Positions 1 through 10,820 of a stretch of 64,000 nucleotides of DNA are shown one piece after another. The notes under the pieces were generated by a model, which was not told the DNA's origin, searched no databases, and worked only from the letters and a program-made list of their open reading frames with translations. Origin of the DNA: an uncultured Bacteroides sp. (lineage in GTDB: Bacteria; Bacteroidota; Bacteroidia; Bacteroidales; Bacteroidaceae); assembly GCA_945833835.1 (NCBI GenBank), contig CAMAFR010000004.1, forward strand, positions 18,772 to 82,771, in the 5' to 3' direction. Numbering within the stretch: the stretch's first letter is position 1; every line of letters begins with the position of its first letter. The position numbers and the translations under genes were made by a program.

Positions 1-36
1 TTTGCGGCAAATTTGATTTTTCAGTAGAGGAGCAGC

Positions 37-867
37 ATGATGGCAGAACAGGATATTCAGCAGAACGTGGCGCCGTTGGCAGAACCCGCCGACGGACGGA
101 TGGTGTTGCGCACCGAGAATTTGGTGAAGAAGTACGGCAAGCGTACGGTGGTCAGCCATGTCTCGTTCGATGTGAAGCAGGGAGAGATTGTCGGTCTGTT
201 GGGACCCAACGGGGCCGGCAAGACCACCTCTTTTTATATGACCACCGGACTGATTGTGCCTAACGAGGGACATATTTATCTGAACGACCTGGACATTACG
301 GAATATCCGGTGTACAAGCGGGCGCAGCATGGCATCGGCTATCTGGCGCAGGAGGCTTCGGTCTTCCGCAAGATGAGTGTGGAGGACAACATTGCGTCGG
401 TGTTGGAGCTGACGGACAAGAGTCCGGAATACCAGCGGGAGAAACTGGAGAGCCTGATTGCGGAGTTCCGCCTGCAAAAGGTGCGCAAGAATCTTGGCGA
501 CCAGCTGTCGGGGGGCGAACGCCGTCGTACGGAGATAGCCCGCTGTCTGGCCATTGACCCGAAGTTCATCATGCTCGACGAGCCTTTTGCCGGGGTGGAC
601 CCTATTGCGGTGGAAGACATCCAGCACATTGTGTGGAAACTGAAGGACAAGAACATCGGTATCCTCATTACAGACCACAATGCCTTGGAGACATTGAGGC
701 TGACCGACCGGGCCTATCTGCTGTTCGAGGGCCGCATCCTGTTTCAGGGCACGCCCGAGGAACTGGCGGAGAATCCGGTAGTGCGTGAGAAATACCTCGG
801 TACGAACTTCGTGCTGCGCAGGAAGGATTTCCAACTCGAAGAGGCACGGCGCCAGGCAGCGGAATAA
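37..867 (+). CDS. lptB: LPS export ABC transporter ATPase LptB
   Basis: ATP-binding subunit of the LptBFG machine that extracts lipopolysaccharide from the inner membrane and feeds it to the periplasmic Lpt bridge; cytoplasmic, membrane-associated. The 276-residue protein has a Walker A GPNGAGKT at about 56-63, the ABC signature LSGGERRR at about 157-164, Walker B FIMLDEPFAGVDP near 177-189, and the H-loop in ILITDHN. LptB is usually about 240 residues; this one has about 20 extra N-terminal residues and a short charged C-terminal tail. Two adjacent ATG codons (37 and 40) follow GTAGAGGAG, so the start is ambiguous by one codon. Other Lpt-like ABC ATPases are the only realistic alternative. 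Confidence 0.93.
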   Translation: MMAEQDIQQNVAPLAEPADGRMVLRTENLVKKYGKRTVVSHVSFDVKQGEIVGLLGPNGAGKTTSFYMTTGLIVPNEGHIYLNDLDITEYPVYKRAQHGIGYLAQEASVFRKMSVEDNIASVLELTDKSPEYQREKLESLIAEFRLQKVRKNLGDQLSGGERRRTEIARCLAIDPKFIMLDEPFAGVDPIAVEDIQHIVWKLKDKNIGILITDHNALETLRLTDRAYLLFEGRILFQGTPEELAENPVVREKYLGTNFVLRRKDFQLEEARRQAAE

Positions 868-887
868 GTCTTTTTTTTCTCTTACAG

Positions 888-919
888 TTTGGTAGTTGTG
901 ATAAGAAACACTATTTTTG
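888..919 (+). promoter_or_regulatory. Bacteroidetes-type promoter of tig
   Basis: TTTG at 888-891 and TATTTTTG at 912-919 match the -33 TTTG and -7 TAnnTTTG consensus of the Bacteroidetes primary sigma factor, with a 20-base gap. Transcription would start about 45 bases before the tig ATG. Confidence 0.6.
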
Positions 920-971
920 CACACCCTTTACCAAGATAAAATATAGTAATCATTAAATAATAAAGCTGGAA

Positions 972-2321
972 ATGAATATTTCATTGCAAAACGTAAACAA
1001 TGTAAGCGCAGTGCTTACAGTTCAGATTGAAAAAGCGGATTATCAGGAAAAAGTAGAGAAAGCCCTTAAGACCGTCCGTCAGCGTGTCAATATGCCGGGC
1101 TTCCGTAAAGGAATGGTTCCGATGAGCTTAGTCAAGAAGCAGTTCGGGACTTCTGTCATGATTGAGGAGATTGACAAGCTGATGCAGGAAAAGGTGAATG
1201 CCTACATCAAGGACAACCAGGTGGACATGTTGGGCGCACCGCTGCCGAAAGAGAACAACGCCAACTTCGCAGCCGACGAGAACTTTGAGTTCAGCTTCGA
1301 CATTGCCCTGGCTCCCCAGTTCAATGTGGAACTCTCCAACAACGATACAGTGGACTACTATGACATCGACGTGACCGACGAAATGGTAGAGCAGCAGGTC
1401 AATATGTACAGACAACGCAACGGCAAGTATGAGAAGGTGGAAGACTACCAGGACAAGGATATGCTGAAGGGTCTGTTGGCCGAACTCGATGAGAACGGCA
1501 ATACGAAAGAAGAGGGTATGCAGGTGGAAGGTGCCGTCATGATGCCTGCCTATATGAAGAACGACGAGCAGAAAGCCATCTTCAACGGTGCCAAGACCAA
1601 CACCGTGCTGGTGTTCAATCCTTCTGTTGCGTTTGACAACAACGAGGCGGAACTGGCCTCCTTGCTGAAAATCAAGAAGGAAGAAGTGGCCGGCTACAAG
1701 GGCAACTTCAGCTTCCAGATTGAGGAAATCACCCGCATGGTTCCGGGCGACCTGAACCAGGAATTGTTCGACCAGGTGCTGGGCGCTGACGTGGCCCACA
1801 ACGAGGACGAGTTCCGTGCCAAGGTGAGAGAAAGCATTGCCAGCCAGTTTGTGGCCGACAGCGACTACAAGTTCCTGGTAGACCTGCGTAACTATGTGAT
1901 GGGCAAGATTGGCAAGCTGGAATTTGCCGACGACCTGATGAAACGCATCATGCTGGAGAACAACAAGGAAAAGGGCGAGGAATTCGTGACCAAGAACTAT
2001 GACAAGAGCATCGAGGAGCTGACCTGGCACCTGATTAAGGAGAAACTGGTCAAGGCCAACGACATCAAGGTGGAAGACAAGGACATCACTGCCATGGCGA
2101 AGGAAACGACCCGTGCCCAGTTTGCCCAGTATGGCATGATTAACGTTCCCGACGAATTGCTGGAAAACTATTCGAAGGAAATGCTGAAGAAGTCTGAAAG
2201 CGTTGAGGCATTGCTGAACCGTGTGGTGGAAGCCAAGCTCTCGCAGGCACTCAAGGGCCAGGTGAACCTGAACCACAAGCCTATCTCAGCCGAAGACTTC
2301 AACAAGATGTTTCAGGAGTAA
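972..2321 (+). CDS. tig: trigger factor
   Basis: Ribosome-associated chaperone that meets nascent chains at the exit tunnel. The N-terminal ribosome-binding domain carries the family signature as MPGFRKGMVP near residues 41-50. It is followed by the substrate-binding regions; the FKBP-like middle domain (about 150-245) is poorly conserved, as is common in Bacteroidetes. Length (449 aa) is normal. Located just upstream of clpP and clpX, the classic tig-clpP-clpX order. The gene has its own promoter, and an inverted repeat separates it from clpP. Confidence 0.93.
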   Translation: MNISLQNVNNVSAVLTVQIEKADYQEKVEKALKTVRQRVNMPGFRKGMVPMSLVKKQFGTSVMIEEIDKLMQEKVNAYIKDNQVDMLGAPLPKENNANFAADENFEFSFDIALAPQFNVELSNNDTVDYYDIDVTDEMVEQQVNMYRQRNGKYEKVEDYQDKDMLKGLLAELDENGNTKEEGMQVEGAVMMPAYMKNDEQKAIFNGAKTNTVLVFNPSVAFDNNEAELASLLKIKKEEVAGYKGNFSFQIEEITRMVPGDLNQELFDQVLGADVAHNEDEFRAKVRESIASQFVADSDYKFLVDLRNYVMGKIGKLEFADDLMKRIMLENNKEKGEEFVTKNYDKSIEELTWHLIKEKLVKANDIKVEDKDITAMAKETTRAQFAQYGMINVPDELLENYSKEMLKKSESVEALLNRVVEAKLSQALKGQVNLNHKPISAEDFNKMFQE

Positions 2322-2363
2322 TCCGCACCTCCGGCAAGGCGGTGAATACTAAAACTTGCTAAA

Positions 2364-2452
2364 AGAAAAGGCTTTCGACTCAACTCTTCCTCCTTTGGAC
2401 GGTTTTTTGTAGCTTTGTCCGTGTTGAGAAAGAAGGGTCGGAAGCCTTTTCT
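2364..2452. repeat. inverted repeat enclosing the clpP promoter
   Basis: AGAAAAGGCTTTCGAC (2364-2379) and GTCGGAAGCCTTTTCT (2437-2452) form a 16-bp stem with one G-T pair and a 57-base loop, followed by a short T run. It could act as the tig terminator or shape the clpP leader. The predicted clpP -7 element lies inside the loop. Confidence 0.5.
2410..2417 (+). promoter_or_regulatory. predicted clpP promoter -7 element
   Basis: TAGCTTTG matches TAnnTTTG. No convincing TTTG lies at the usual distance upstream. Start would be about 60 bases before the clpP ATG, within the loop of the surrounding inverted repeat. Confidence 0.4.
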
Positions 2453-2485
2453 GAATTTTTATAGGTATTAAAATATTATAGAACA

Positions 2486-3157
2486 ATGGAAGATTTTAGA
2501 AAATATGCGACGAAGCATTTGGGGATGAGCAGCATGGTGCTCGACGATGTCATCAAGTCACAGTCGGGCTATCTGAATCCCTATATCCTGGAAGAGCGCC
2601 AGCTGAACGTCACCCAGCTGGACGTGTTCTCCCGCCTGATGATGGACCGTATCATTTTCTTGGGTACGGAGATCAACGACTACACGGCCAATACATTGCA
2701 GGCCCAGTTGCTGTATCTGGACTCGGTCGATTCGGGCAAGGATATCTCTATCTACATCAATTCGCCGGGCGGATCGGTGTATGCCGGGCTGGGCATCTAC
2801 GACACGATGCAGTTCATCAGCAGCGATGTAGCCACCATCTGTACCGGTATGGCGGCTTCTATGGCAGCCGTGCTGCTGGTAGCCGGACACGAAGGCAAAC
2901 GCTCGGCCCTGACCCACTCGCGCGTGATGATTCACCAGCCGATGGGAGGTGCCCAGGGACAGGCCTCGGACATCGAAATCACGGCCCGCGAAATCCAGAA
3001 GCTGAAGAAAGAGCTCTACACCATCATTGCCGAACACTCGCATACCGACTTCGACAAGGTGTGGGCGGATTCCGACCGCGACTATTGGATGACGGCACAA
3101 GAGGCGAAAGACTATGGCATGATTGACGAAGTGCTTTCGCGCAAACCGAATGTTTAA
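2486..3157 (+). CDS. clpP: ATP-dependent Clp protease proteolytic subunit ClpP
   Basis: Serine peptidase that forms the tetradecameric chamber of ClpXP. Catalytic serine is in [11 protein letters not shown] (about S125), histidine in [11 protein letters not shown] (about H150), and the aspartate near D199 in the DRDYWM segment. 223 aa, normal length including a short propeptide-like N-terminus. Followed after 21 bases by clpX, so the two are almost certainly co-transcribed. Confidence 0.96.
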   Translation: MEDFRKYATKHLGMSSMVLDDVIKSQSGYLNPYILEERQLNVTQLDVFSRLMMDRIIFLGTEINDYTANTLQAQLLYLDSVDSGKDISIYINSPGGSVYAGLGIYDTMQFISSDVATICTGMAASMAAVLLVAGHEGKRSALTHSRVMIHQPMGGAQGQASDIEITAREIQKLKKELYTIIAEHSHTDFDKVWADSDRDYWMTAQEAKDYGMIDEVLSRKPNV

Positions 3158-3178
3158 CCCAAATAGAGGAATGTAGTT

Positions 3179-4420
3179 TTGGACGAAATCAAGAGAAACA
3201 AGCGGCGTAGTTGCAGCTTTTGCGGACGGCCCGAAAGTGAAGTGGGCTTTCTCGTGACAGGTGTCAATGCGAATATCTGTGAGAATTGTGCCGAGCAGGC
3301 ACATTCCATCATAGTGGAAGCGCAACGGATACGGAAGGGAACCCCCAAACTGAAAAAGTCCGACCTGCCCAAACCGGCGCAGATCAAGTCTTTCCTGGAC
3401 GAGTATGTGATTGGTCAGGACGATGCCAAACGCTATCTTTCGGTAGCGGTGTACAACCACTACAAGCGTCTGATCCAGCCCGAAGACGATCAGAATGTGG
3501 AGATTGAGAAATCGAACATCATCATGGTGGGCAGTACCGGTACCGGCAAGACGTTGCTGGCACGTACCATTGCCAAGATGCTGAGTGTGCCTTTCACGAT
3601 TGTCGACGCAACGGTGCTGACCGAGGCCGGCTATGTAGGTGAGGACATTGAGAGCATTTTGACCCGTCTGTTGCAGGCCGCCGACTACAATGTGGAGCAG
3701 GCCGAAAAGGGCATAGTCTTTATTGATGAAATCGACAAGATTGCCCGCAAGGGCGACAATCCCTCCATCACTCGTGATGTGAGCGGGGAAGGGGTGCAGC
3801 AGGGACTGCTCAAGTTGTTGGAGGGTTCGGTGGTCAATGTGCCTCCCCAAGGTGGACGCAAGCATCCCGAACAGAAAATGATTCCGGTCAACACGAAGAA
3901 TATCCTCTTCATCTGTGGCGGGGCGTTCGACGGCATCGAACGGAAGATTGCCCAGCGGTTGAATACGAACGTGGTGGGATACAGCGCCGCCAAGGAGGCG
4001 GTGAAGATAGACCGTTCCAACCTGATGCAGTACATTTCCCCGCAAGACTTGAAGTCCTTCGGACTGATTCCCGAAATCATCGGCCGGTTGCCGATTCTGA
4101 CTTATTTGAATCCGCTGGACCGGACGGCGTTGCGCAATATCCTGACGGAGCCCCGCAACTCCATCATCAAGCAATATGTCAAGCTGTTTGAGATGGATCA
4201 AGTCAAGCTGACGTTCGAAGCCGAGGTGTTCGAGTATATTGTGGACAAGGCCATCGAGTACAAACTGGGGGCCCGCGGGTTGCGTTCCATCGTAGAGACC
4301 ATCATGATGGATGTCATGTTCGAACTGCCTTCACAAAAGGTGGAGTCGTATGAAGTGACACTCGATTATGCCCAGAAACAAATGGGAAAGGTCAATTTGT
4401 CCCGTCTGCAAATGGCATGA
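3179..4420 (+). CDS. clpX: ATP-dependent Clp protease ATP-binding subunit ClpX
   Basis: AAA+ unfoldase that feeds substrates to ClpP. N-terminal zinc-binding domain with four cysteines (CSFC at 12-15, CENC at 34-37), Walker A GSTGTGKT at 118-125, pore-loop motif GYVGED near 151-156, Walker B IVFIDEID at 179-186, and the C-terminal small domain. 413 aa. The only reasonable start is TTG at 3179, because the upstream ATG is immediately followed by TAG. GAGGA sits 8 bases upstream as a ribosome binding site. Confidence 0.94.
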   Translation: MDEIKRNKRRSCSFCGRPESEVGFLVTGVNANICENCAEQAHSIIVEAQRIRKGTPKLKKSDLPKPAQIKSFLDEYVIGQDDAKRYLSVAVYNHYKRLIQPEDDQNVEIEKSNIIMVGSTGTGKTLLARTIAKMLSVPFTIVDATVLTEAGYVGEDIESILTRLLQAADYNVEQAEKGIVFIDEIDKIARKGDNPSITRDVSGEGVQQGLLKLLEGSVVNVPPQGGRKHPEQKMIPVNTKNILFICGGAFDGIERKIAQRLNTNVVGYSAAKEAVKIDRSNLMQYISPQDLKSFGLIPEIIGRLPILTYLNPLDRTALRNILTEPRNSIIKQYVKLFEMDQVKLTFEAEVFEYIVDKAIEYKLGARGLRSIVETIMMDVMFELPSQKVESYEVTLDYAQKQMGKVNLSRLQMA

Positions 4421-4475
4421 CCGGAGTGAGAGTGAAGAAAAAAACACATTTTCGGTAAAATAATCGTCAAAATAG

Positions 4476-4507
4476 TTGTGTAATATCGAAAGTTGTTTAT
4501 AACTTTG
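4476..4507 (+). promoter_or_regulatory. recQ promoter
   Basis: TTGTG at 4476-4480 and TAACTTTG at 4500-4507 fit the -33/-7 Bacteroidetes consensus with a 19-base gap. The predicted start is about 35-40 bases before the recQ ATG. Confidence 0.55.
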
Positions 4508-4553
4508 TTACTTAGAGAGAACAAATCTTTACTAAGAAATCACTTAAATTTGG

Positions 4554-6743
4554 ATGACAATGACGGAAAACATCAATCTGACGGAAGAGCTGAAGAAGTA
4601 TTTCGGCTTCGACACCTTTAAAGGAAATCAGGAAGCGATTATACGGAACCTGTTGGCTGGCAGGGATACATTTGTGTTAATGCCTACCGGAGGAGGAAAG
4701 TCTTTGTGCTATCAGCTGCCGTCTTTATTGATGGAAGGGACGGCCATTGTCATCTCACCGCTGATTGCCCTGATGAAGAATCAGGTGGATGCCATGCGGA
4801 ATTTCAGTGAGGAAGACGGCGTAGCCCATTTCATCAATTCTTCGTTGTCCAAATCGGCCATCGAACAGGTGAAGTCCGACATCGTGAGCGGGAAGACCAA
4901 ATTGCTGTATGTAGCTCCCGAGTCACTCACCAAAGAAGAGAATGTGGATTTTCTGCGTCATGTGAAGATTTCGTTCTATGCGATAGATGAAGCGCATTGT
5001 ATTTCCGAATGGGGGCACGACTTCCGTCCCGAGTACCGTCGCATCCGTCCTATCATCAATGAAATAGGAACGGCTCCGGTGATTGCGTTGACGGCTACGG
5101 CCACTTCGAAAGTGAAGCAGGACATCCAAAAGAACCTGGGCATGACGGAGGCTGTCGAATTCAAATCATCGTTCAACCGGGCGAACCTGTATTACGAGGT
5201 GCGCTCGAAAACGAACGCAGTGGACAAGGACATCATCAAGTTCATCAAGCAGAACGGTGAGAAGTCGGGCATTATCTACTGTCTGAGTCGGAAGAAGGTG
5301 GAGGAACTGGCCGAAATCCTTCAGGCCAACGGCATCAAGGCACGGCCCTATCACGCCGGTATGGATGCGGCCACCCGCAATGCCAATCAAGATGCTTTCC
5401 TCAAGGAGGACATTGAGGTCATTGTGGCGACCATCGCGTTTGGCATGGGCATTGACAAGCCCGATGTGCGTTTTGTCATCCATTATGACGTGCCCAAGAG
5501 TCTGGAAGGCTACTATCAGGAGACCGGGCGTGCCGGACGTGACGGTGGCGAAGGACAGTGCGTGATGTTCTATTCGAACAAGGACGTGCAGAAGCTGGAC
5601 AAGTTCATGCAGGGCAAACCGCTCTCGGAACAGGAGATAGGCAAGCAGTTGCTGCTGGAGACGGTGGCATACGCCGAATCCTCTGTCTGCCGCCGGAAGA
5701 TATTATTGCACTATTTTGATGAAGAATATACCGATGACAATTGTGGAAACTGTGATAACTGTTTAAATCCTAAAAAACAAGTGGAGGCTCAGGACTCATT
5801 ATGTGCGGTGATCGAAGCGATTATCGCGGTAAAAGAAAACTTTAAGCAAGATTATATCATTGATATCCTTCTCGGTAAGGAGACATCCGAGGTGTTGGAC
5901 CATAAACACGAGGATTTGGAAGTGTTCGGGTCCGGGCAGGGTGATGACGAACGTTGGTGGAATGCTGTGATTCGTCAGGCACTGATTGCCGGCTACTTGA
6001 CAAAGGACGTGGACAACTACGGCCTGCTGAAAGTGACTGCCGACGGGCGTAAGTTCCTGAAAAAGCCCTCTTCTTTCAAAATTGTGGAAGACAATGAGTT
6101 CGATGATGAGGAAGTGGAAGACATGCCGATGCGGAGCGGCGCTTCGTGTGCCGTGGATCCGGGACTGTTCTCGATGCTGAAAGACCTGCGTAAGAAAATG
6201 TCGAAGAAGCTGGATGTCCCGCCGTACGTCATCTTCCAGGATCCCTCACTGGAGGCCATGGCGACCATCTATCCGGTGACGCTGGAAGAGCTTCAGAACA
6301 TTCCGGGCGTGGGGGCCGGCAAGGCCAAACGCTACGGCAAGGAATTTTGTGAACTCATCAAGAAGCATTGTGAGGAGAATGAAATAGACCGCCCGGAAGA
6401 TATGCGGGTGCGTACGGTGGCCAACAAATCGAAACTGAAGGTCTCCATCATCCAAAGCATCGACCGCAAGGTGGCGCTCGACGATATCGCCAACGCCAAA
6501 GGCATCGACTTCCAGGAGCTGCTGGACGAGATAGAGGCGATTGTCTATTCAGGGACGAAGCTGAACATTGACTATTTCTTGGATGAAATCATGGATGAGG
6601 ACCACATGCAGGACATTTATGACTATTTCAAGGAATCTACGACGGATAAGATAGACGATGCCATGGACGAGCTGGGCTCGGACTATACCGAAGAGGAAAT
6701 CCGGCTGGTACGCATCAAGTTCATTTCTGAAATGGCGAACTGA
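4554..6743 (+). CDS. recQ: ATP-dependent DNA helicase RecQ
   Basis: 3'-5' helicase of recombination and replication-fork repair. Superfamily 2 motifs are intact: motif 0 FGFDTFKGNQ near 17-26, Walker A MPTGGGKS near 43-50, DEAH box at about 145-148, and motif VI QETGRAGRDG. Then come the RecQ zinc cluster (VCRRK followed by CGNCDNC), the winged-helix RQC region, and an HRDC domain with helix-hairpin-helix-like IPGVGAGKAKRYG. At 729 aa it is longer than E. coli RecQ owing to an acidic C-terminal extension, as in other Bacteroides. Starts at 4554 and 4560 are both possible. Confidence 0.94.
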   Translation: MTMTENINLTEELKKYFGFDTFKGNQEAIIRNLLAGRDTFVLMPTGGGKSLCYQLPSLLMEGTAIVISPLIALMKNQVDAMRNFSEEDGVAHFINSSLSKSAIEQVKSDIVSGKTKLLYVAPESLTKEENVDFLRHVKISFYAIDEAHCISEWGHDFRPEYRRIRPIINEIGTAPVIALTATATSKVKQDIQKNLGMTEAVEFKSSFNRANLYYEVRSKTNAVDKDIIKFIKQNGEKSGIIYCLSRKKVEELAEILQANGIKARPYHAGMDAATRNANQDAFLKEDIEVIVATIAFGMGIDKPDVRFVIHYDVPKSLEGYYQETGRAGRDGGEGQCVMFYSNKDVQKLDKFMQGKPLSEQEIGKQLLLETVAYAESSVCRRKILLHYFDEEYTDDNCGNCDNCLNPKKQVEAQDSLCAVIEAIIAVKENFKQDYIIDILLGKETSEVLDHKHEDLEVFGSGQGDDERWWNAVIRQALIAGYLTKDVDNYGLLKVTADGRKFLKKPSSFKIVEDNEFDDEEVEDMPMRSGASCAVDPGLFSMLKDLRKKMSKKLDVPPYVIFQDPSLEAMATIYPVTLEELQNIPGVGAGKAKRYGKEFCELIKKHCEENEIDRPEDMRVRTVANKSKLKVSIIQSIDRKVALDDIANAKGIDFQELLDEIEAIVYSGTKLNIDYFLDEIMDEDHMQDIYDYFKESTTDKIDDAMDELGSDYTEEEIRLVRIKFISEMAN

Positions 6744-6772
6744 TACCAGGACCACACGGGTATCGAACGGAC

Positions 6773-6840
6773 AAAAAGCCGTAAGGGTGACGGCCGTCGG
6801 CAGACGGTAGGAGGCTCCTTTACGGCTTTTTGTTTTTTTT
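6773..6840 (+). terminator. rho-independent terminator after recQ
   Basis: A perfect 13-bp stem, CAAAAAGCCGTAA pairing with TTACGGCTTTTTG, is followed by a run of T. It separates recQ from the guaB promoter. Confidence 0.8.
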
Positions 6841-6861
6841 GGAAAAAATATGATTGGGGCG

Positions 6862-6894
6862 TTTCTCTTATTCCGGGAAATTTGCGTAAATTTG
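6862..6894 (+). promoter_or_regulatory. guaB promoter
   Basis: TAAATTTG at 6887-6894 matches the -7 consensus, with TTTC at 6862-6865 as a weaker -33 element 21 bases away. Transcription would begin about 25 bases before guaB. Confidence 0.5.
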
Positions 6895-6904
6895 CACGCA
6901 ATAA

Positions 6905-8398
<1,494 letters not shown>

Positions 8399-8447
8399 CT
8401 GTCCGTAGGAACCATCGGAGTGACATCCTATCATTTGAAACAAATAA

Positions 8448-8510
8448 AGGTCATGCAGGCTGCACGGATTTCTTTGTGTGAATCGGTGGGTCTGCATGAC
8501 CTGTTTTTTT
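8448..8510 (+). terminator. rho-independent terminator after guaB
   Basis: AGGTCATGCAG (8448-8458) pairs perfectly with CTGCATGACCT (8492-8502), followed by GTTTTTTT. Its position argues that the next gene starts after it, at 8535, and not at the in-frame ATG at 8478. Confidence 0.8.
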
Positions 8511-8534
8511 CCCTCTTTTTTAGTGGCGTCAAGC

Positions 8535-9929
8535 ATGAGTTGTTGGAAACCAATCAGGAAGGCAATGGCCTGTTGGATATGGGTCAGTCTGTCCGTCTGT
8601 CATTTATGGGCCGGAAATCCGCCGGCCACTTTATTCTCTGTCAATGGGAGTTCGGTGGCGGCCGATGAATTTGACCGCTATTACCAGCATAGCAGGAAGA
8701 CGTCTCCGGGCGTGTCGGTGCAGCATTGTCTGGAGCGGTATATAGATTATCGGCTGAAGGTGGAGGATGCCCGGCAGATGAGGCTGGATACGCTGCCTGC
8801 GTTCCGGCAGCAGTGTGCCGTGTTGCAGGGTGAGGTGCTGAAGGGGTATCTGTTGAGTCCGTCGCTGATGGAGTCGGCCTGTGAGGAGATGAACCGGAAG
8901 CAATCCGAACGATTGCTGTCGGAGGTGTGGGTGGAGTTGTCGTATGCGACGATTCCCTTGTCGCCACACGCTTCCCGCGAAGCAGAAAGAGCGGCGGTCG
9001 ACAGTATGGAGGCTATTGCGGCTTTTTTACGCTCGGGAGGGACGTTCGGTGAGTTGGCGGTCCGACAGCAAGGGAGCATGGACATCCATCAGCATGTCTG
9101 GCGGCCGATGCGGGGACTGTTGCAGGAGTTTTCTGCCAGGTTGGCCGATAAGCAATCCGGAGAGATGACCGAACCGTTTCTGTCCCCCTTCGGGGTGCAT
9201 GTCTTGAAAGTGGAGAACCGTCGTGACAGTATTGACCGGAAGACAGCCAGTGTTTATTGGAAGCGTCAGTGGGAGCTGCAGGGCGAGCGTCATCCGGCAT
9301 TGGACAGTCTTCGTTATCTCCAGTGGCTGGACGGGCGGCTGGAAGACTGTTTGTTGTCGCAGCGGCTGGAGGAAGTGCGCGACGGACTGTTGGCCGTTTT
9401 CTGGGATGCCTGGAATAATGGTATGGTGACACAGGAGGAGCAGGCAAGCCCTTCGGAGTTGGGTGCGTTTTTCAGAGCGCACCAGCAAGACTATAGGTGG
9501 GAGTTGCCGCACTACAAAGGTGCCGTGCTGCGTTGTGGGGACAAGAAGACGGCGTCGGCTGTCAGGAAGCGGTTGAAAAAAGCGCCGGTCGAACGCTGGA
9601 AGGACGTTTTCTCGTCGCTGTTGCAGGAACATCCCGAATGGAAGGCTGTCATGACAGTGGGCTTGTTCCGGATAGGTGCTGACCCTTATGTAGACAAGCT
9701 GGCATTCGGCTGCGGCCAGTTGCCGGAATCACCGGAATATCCTTGTGTCTTTGTCTTGGGCAAGCGTCTGAAAAACGGACCGGAGGCCTATACGGATGTG
9801 CAGAAGGACGTGGAGGAAGATTATCGGGAATGGCAGTCATCGTTGCGAATGCAGCGGTTGAAAGACCGTTTCAAAGTGGAAATACATGCCGACGTTTTAA
9901 AAACCGTTAATTGTAGCGGTAGTAATTGA
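8535..9929 (+). CDS. secreted parvulin-like foldase (PpiC/SurA family, divergent)
   Basis: Probable periplasmic peptidyl-prolyl isomerase or chaperone, first of three related genes ahead of an OstA-like gene. The ATG at 8535 gives a good signal peptide (KPIRK, then a hydrophobic stretch ending near HLWAG); the in-frame ATG at 8478 lies inside the guaB terminator. 464 aa. The N-terminal parvulin-like part ends in LSPFGVHVLKVENR, the usual last strand of a PpiC domain. The C-terminal half, with SPSELGAFFRAHQ, looks like a second degenerate repeat. Catalytic activity is uncertain, and a pure chaperone is possible. Confidence 0.7.
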   Translation: MSCWKPIRKAMACWIWVSLSVCHLWAGNPPATLFSVNGSSVAADEFDRYYQHSRKTSPGVSVQHCLERYIDYRLKVEDARQMRLDTLPAFRQQCAVLQGEVLKGYLLSPSLMESACEEMNRKQSERLLSEVWVELSYATIPLSPHASREAERAAVDSMEAIAAFLRSGGTFGELAVRQQGSMDIHQHVWRPMRGLLQEFSARLADKQSGEMTEPFLSPFGVHVLKVENRRDSIDRKTASVYWKRQWELQGERHPALDSLRYLQWLDGRLEDCLLSQRLEEVRDGLLAVFWDAWNNGMVTQEEQASPSELGAFFRAHQQDYRWELPHYKGAVLRCGDKKTASAVRKRLKKAPVERWKDVFSSLLQEHPEWKAVMTVGLFRIGADPYVDKLAFGCGQLPESPEYPCVFVLGKRLKNGPEAYTDVQKDVEEDYREWQSSLRMQRLKDRFKVEIHADVLKTVNCSGSN

Positions 9930-9964
9930 TTAAAGATGTATCTTCGTTCACTAATTTGTCTTGA

Positions 9965-10819
9965 ATGAGAAATAAATACAGAATAGGCGTGTTCCTGTCG
10001 GCGGCATTGCTGTCGGTGGGATGCAGCCAGCAGGTAGACCATCACGGTAAAAACCCGCTGGTGGAGGTCGGTCGTTCCTTTTTATACAAAGAGGATGTGC
10101 AGAAGGTGCTCCCGCCTGGACTGAAAGGCAAGGATAGTGTCCGTTTTGTGGAAGACTATGTCCGCAGTTGGGTAGAGGATGCGTTGCTGTTCCAGAAAGC
10201 CGAAGGCAATATCCCAGACAATCAGGAAATCGAGGAGCTGCTGGCCGCATACCGGAGGGCGCTGATTGTGCACGCTTATCAGGAGGAACTGGTCAACCAG
10301 AAGTTGGGCAGCGAGGTGACTGATGAGGAGATAGAACGCTACTATGCCGAACATGCGGCGATGTTTCAGGCAGACCAGCCGTATGTGAAAGGGCTGTTTC
10401 TCAAAATTCCGTTGAGCGCCTCTCAACTGAACAATGCCCGGACCTGGTATAAGAAGAACACCCAAGAGGCGTTGGACAAGCTGGAGAAAATCAGCATCAG
10501 CAGTGCGCTGACATTTGATTATTTCTATGACAGGTGGTTGCCGTTGTCTGATTTGTCGGTCAAGATACCCTTGAAGGTGTTGGAGACGGATCCTGCTTAT
10601 TTACAGCGACAACACAATGTCGAGGTGCGCGACACTGCCTACTGCTATCTGCTGCACGTGGAAGAGTTTTTGCCAAAAGGCCAGGCGTTGCCGTTAGAGC
10701 ATGCCAAGAGTGAAATTAAGAATATTATAATCAATCTGAAGCGGGTGGAGTTCATCAAGCAAGTGAAGGAGGATTTGTACCGTGAAGCTTCGGAAGAGAA
10801 TGACATTATTTATTATTAA
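9965..10819 (+). CDS. parvulin-like lipoprotein
   Basis: Second gene of the foldase trio, 284 aa. The N-terminus has a lipoprotein signal, with the lipobox ending LSVGC at about residue 20, so it should be lipid-anchored in the periplasm or outer membrane. SurA-like N-terminal helices (YVRSWVEDALLFQKAE, then EVTDEEIERYYAEH) are followed by a reduced parvulin-like region without clear active-site residues. Spacing to the previous gene is 35 bases, and it is followed immediately by the SurA-like gene. Function as a chaperone is inferred from family and context. Confidence 0.65.
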   Translation: MRNKYRIGVFLSAALLSVGCSQQVDHHGKNPLVEVGRSFLYKEDVQKVLPPGLKGKDSVRFVEDYVRSWVEDALLFQKAEGNIPDNQEIEELLAAYRRALIVHAYQEELVNQKLGSEVTDEEIERYYAEHAAMFQADQPYVKGLFLKIPLSASQLNNARTWYKKNTQEALDKLEKISISSALTFDYFYDRWLPLSDLSVKIPLKVLETDPAYLQRQHNVEVRDTAYCYLLHVEEFLPKGQALPLEHAKSEIKNIIINLKRVEFIKQVKEDLYREASEENDIIYY

Positions 10820-10820
10820 G

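Noticed and set aside
2558..4201. 547-codon - strand frame across clpP and clpX
   Set aside because: Spans two well-conserved genes and has no recognisable motif.
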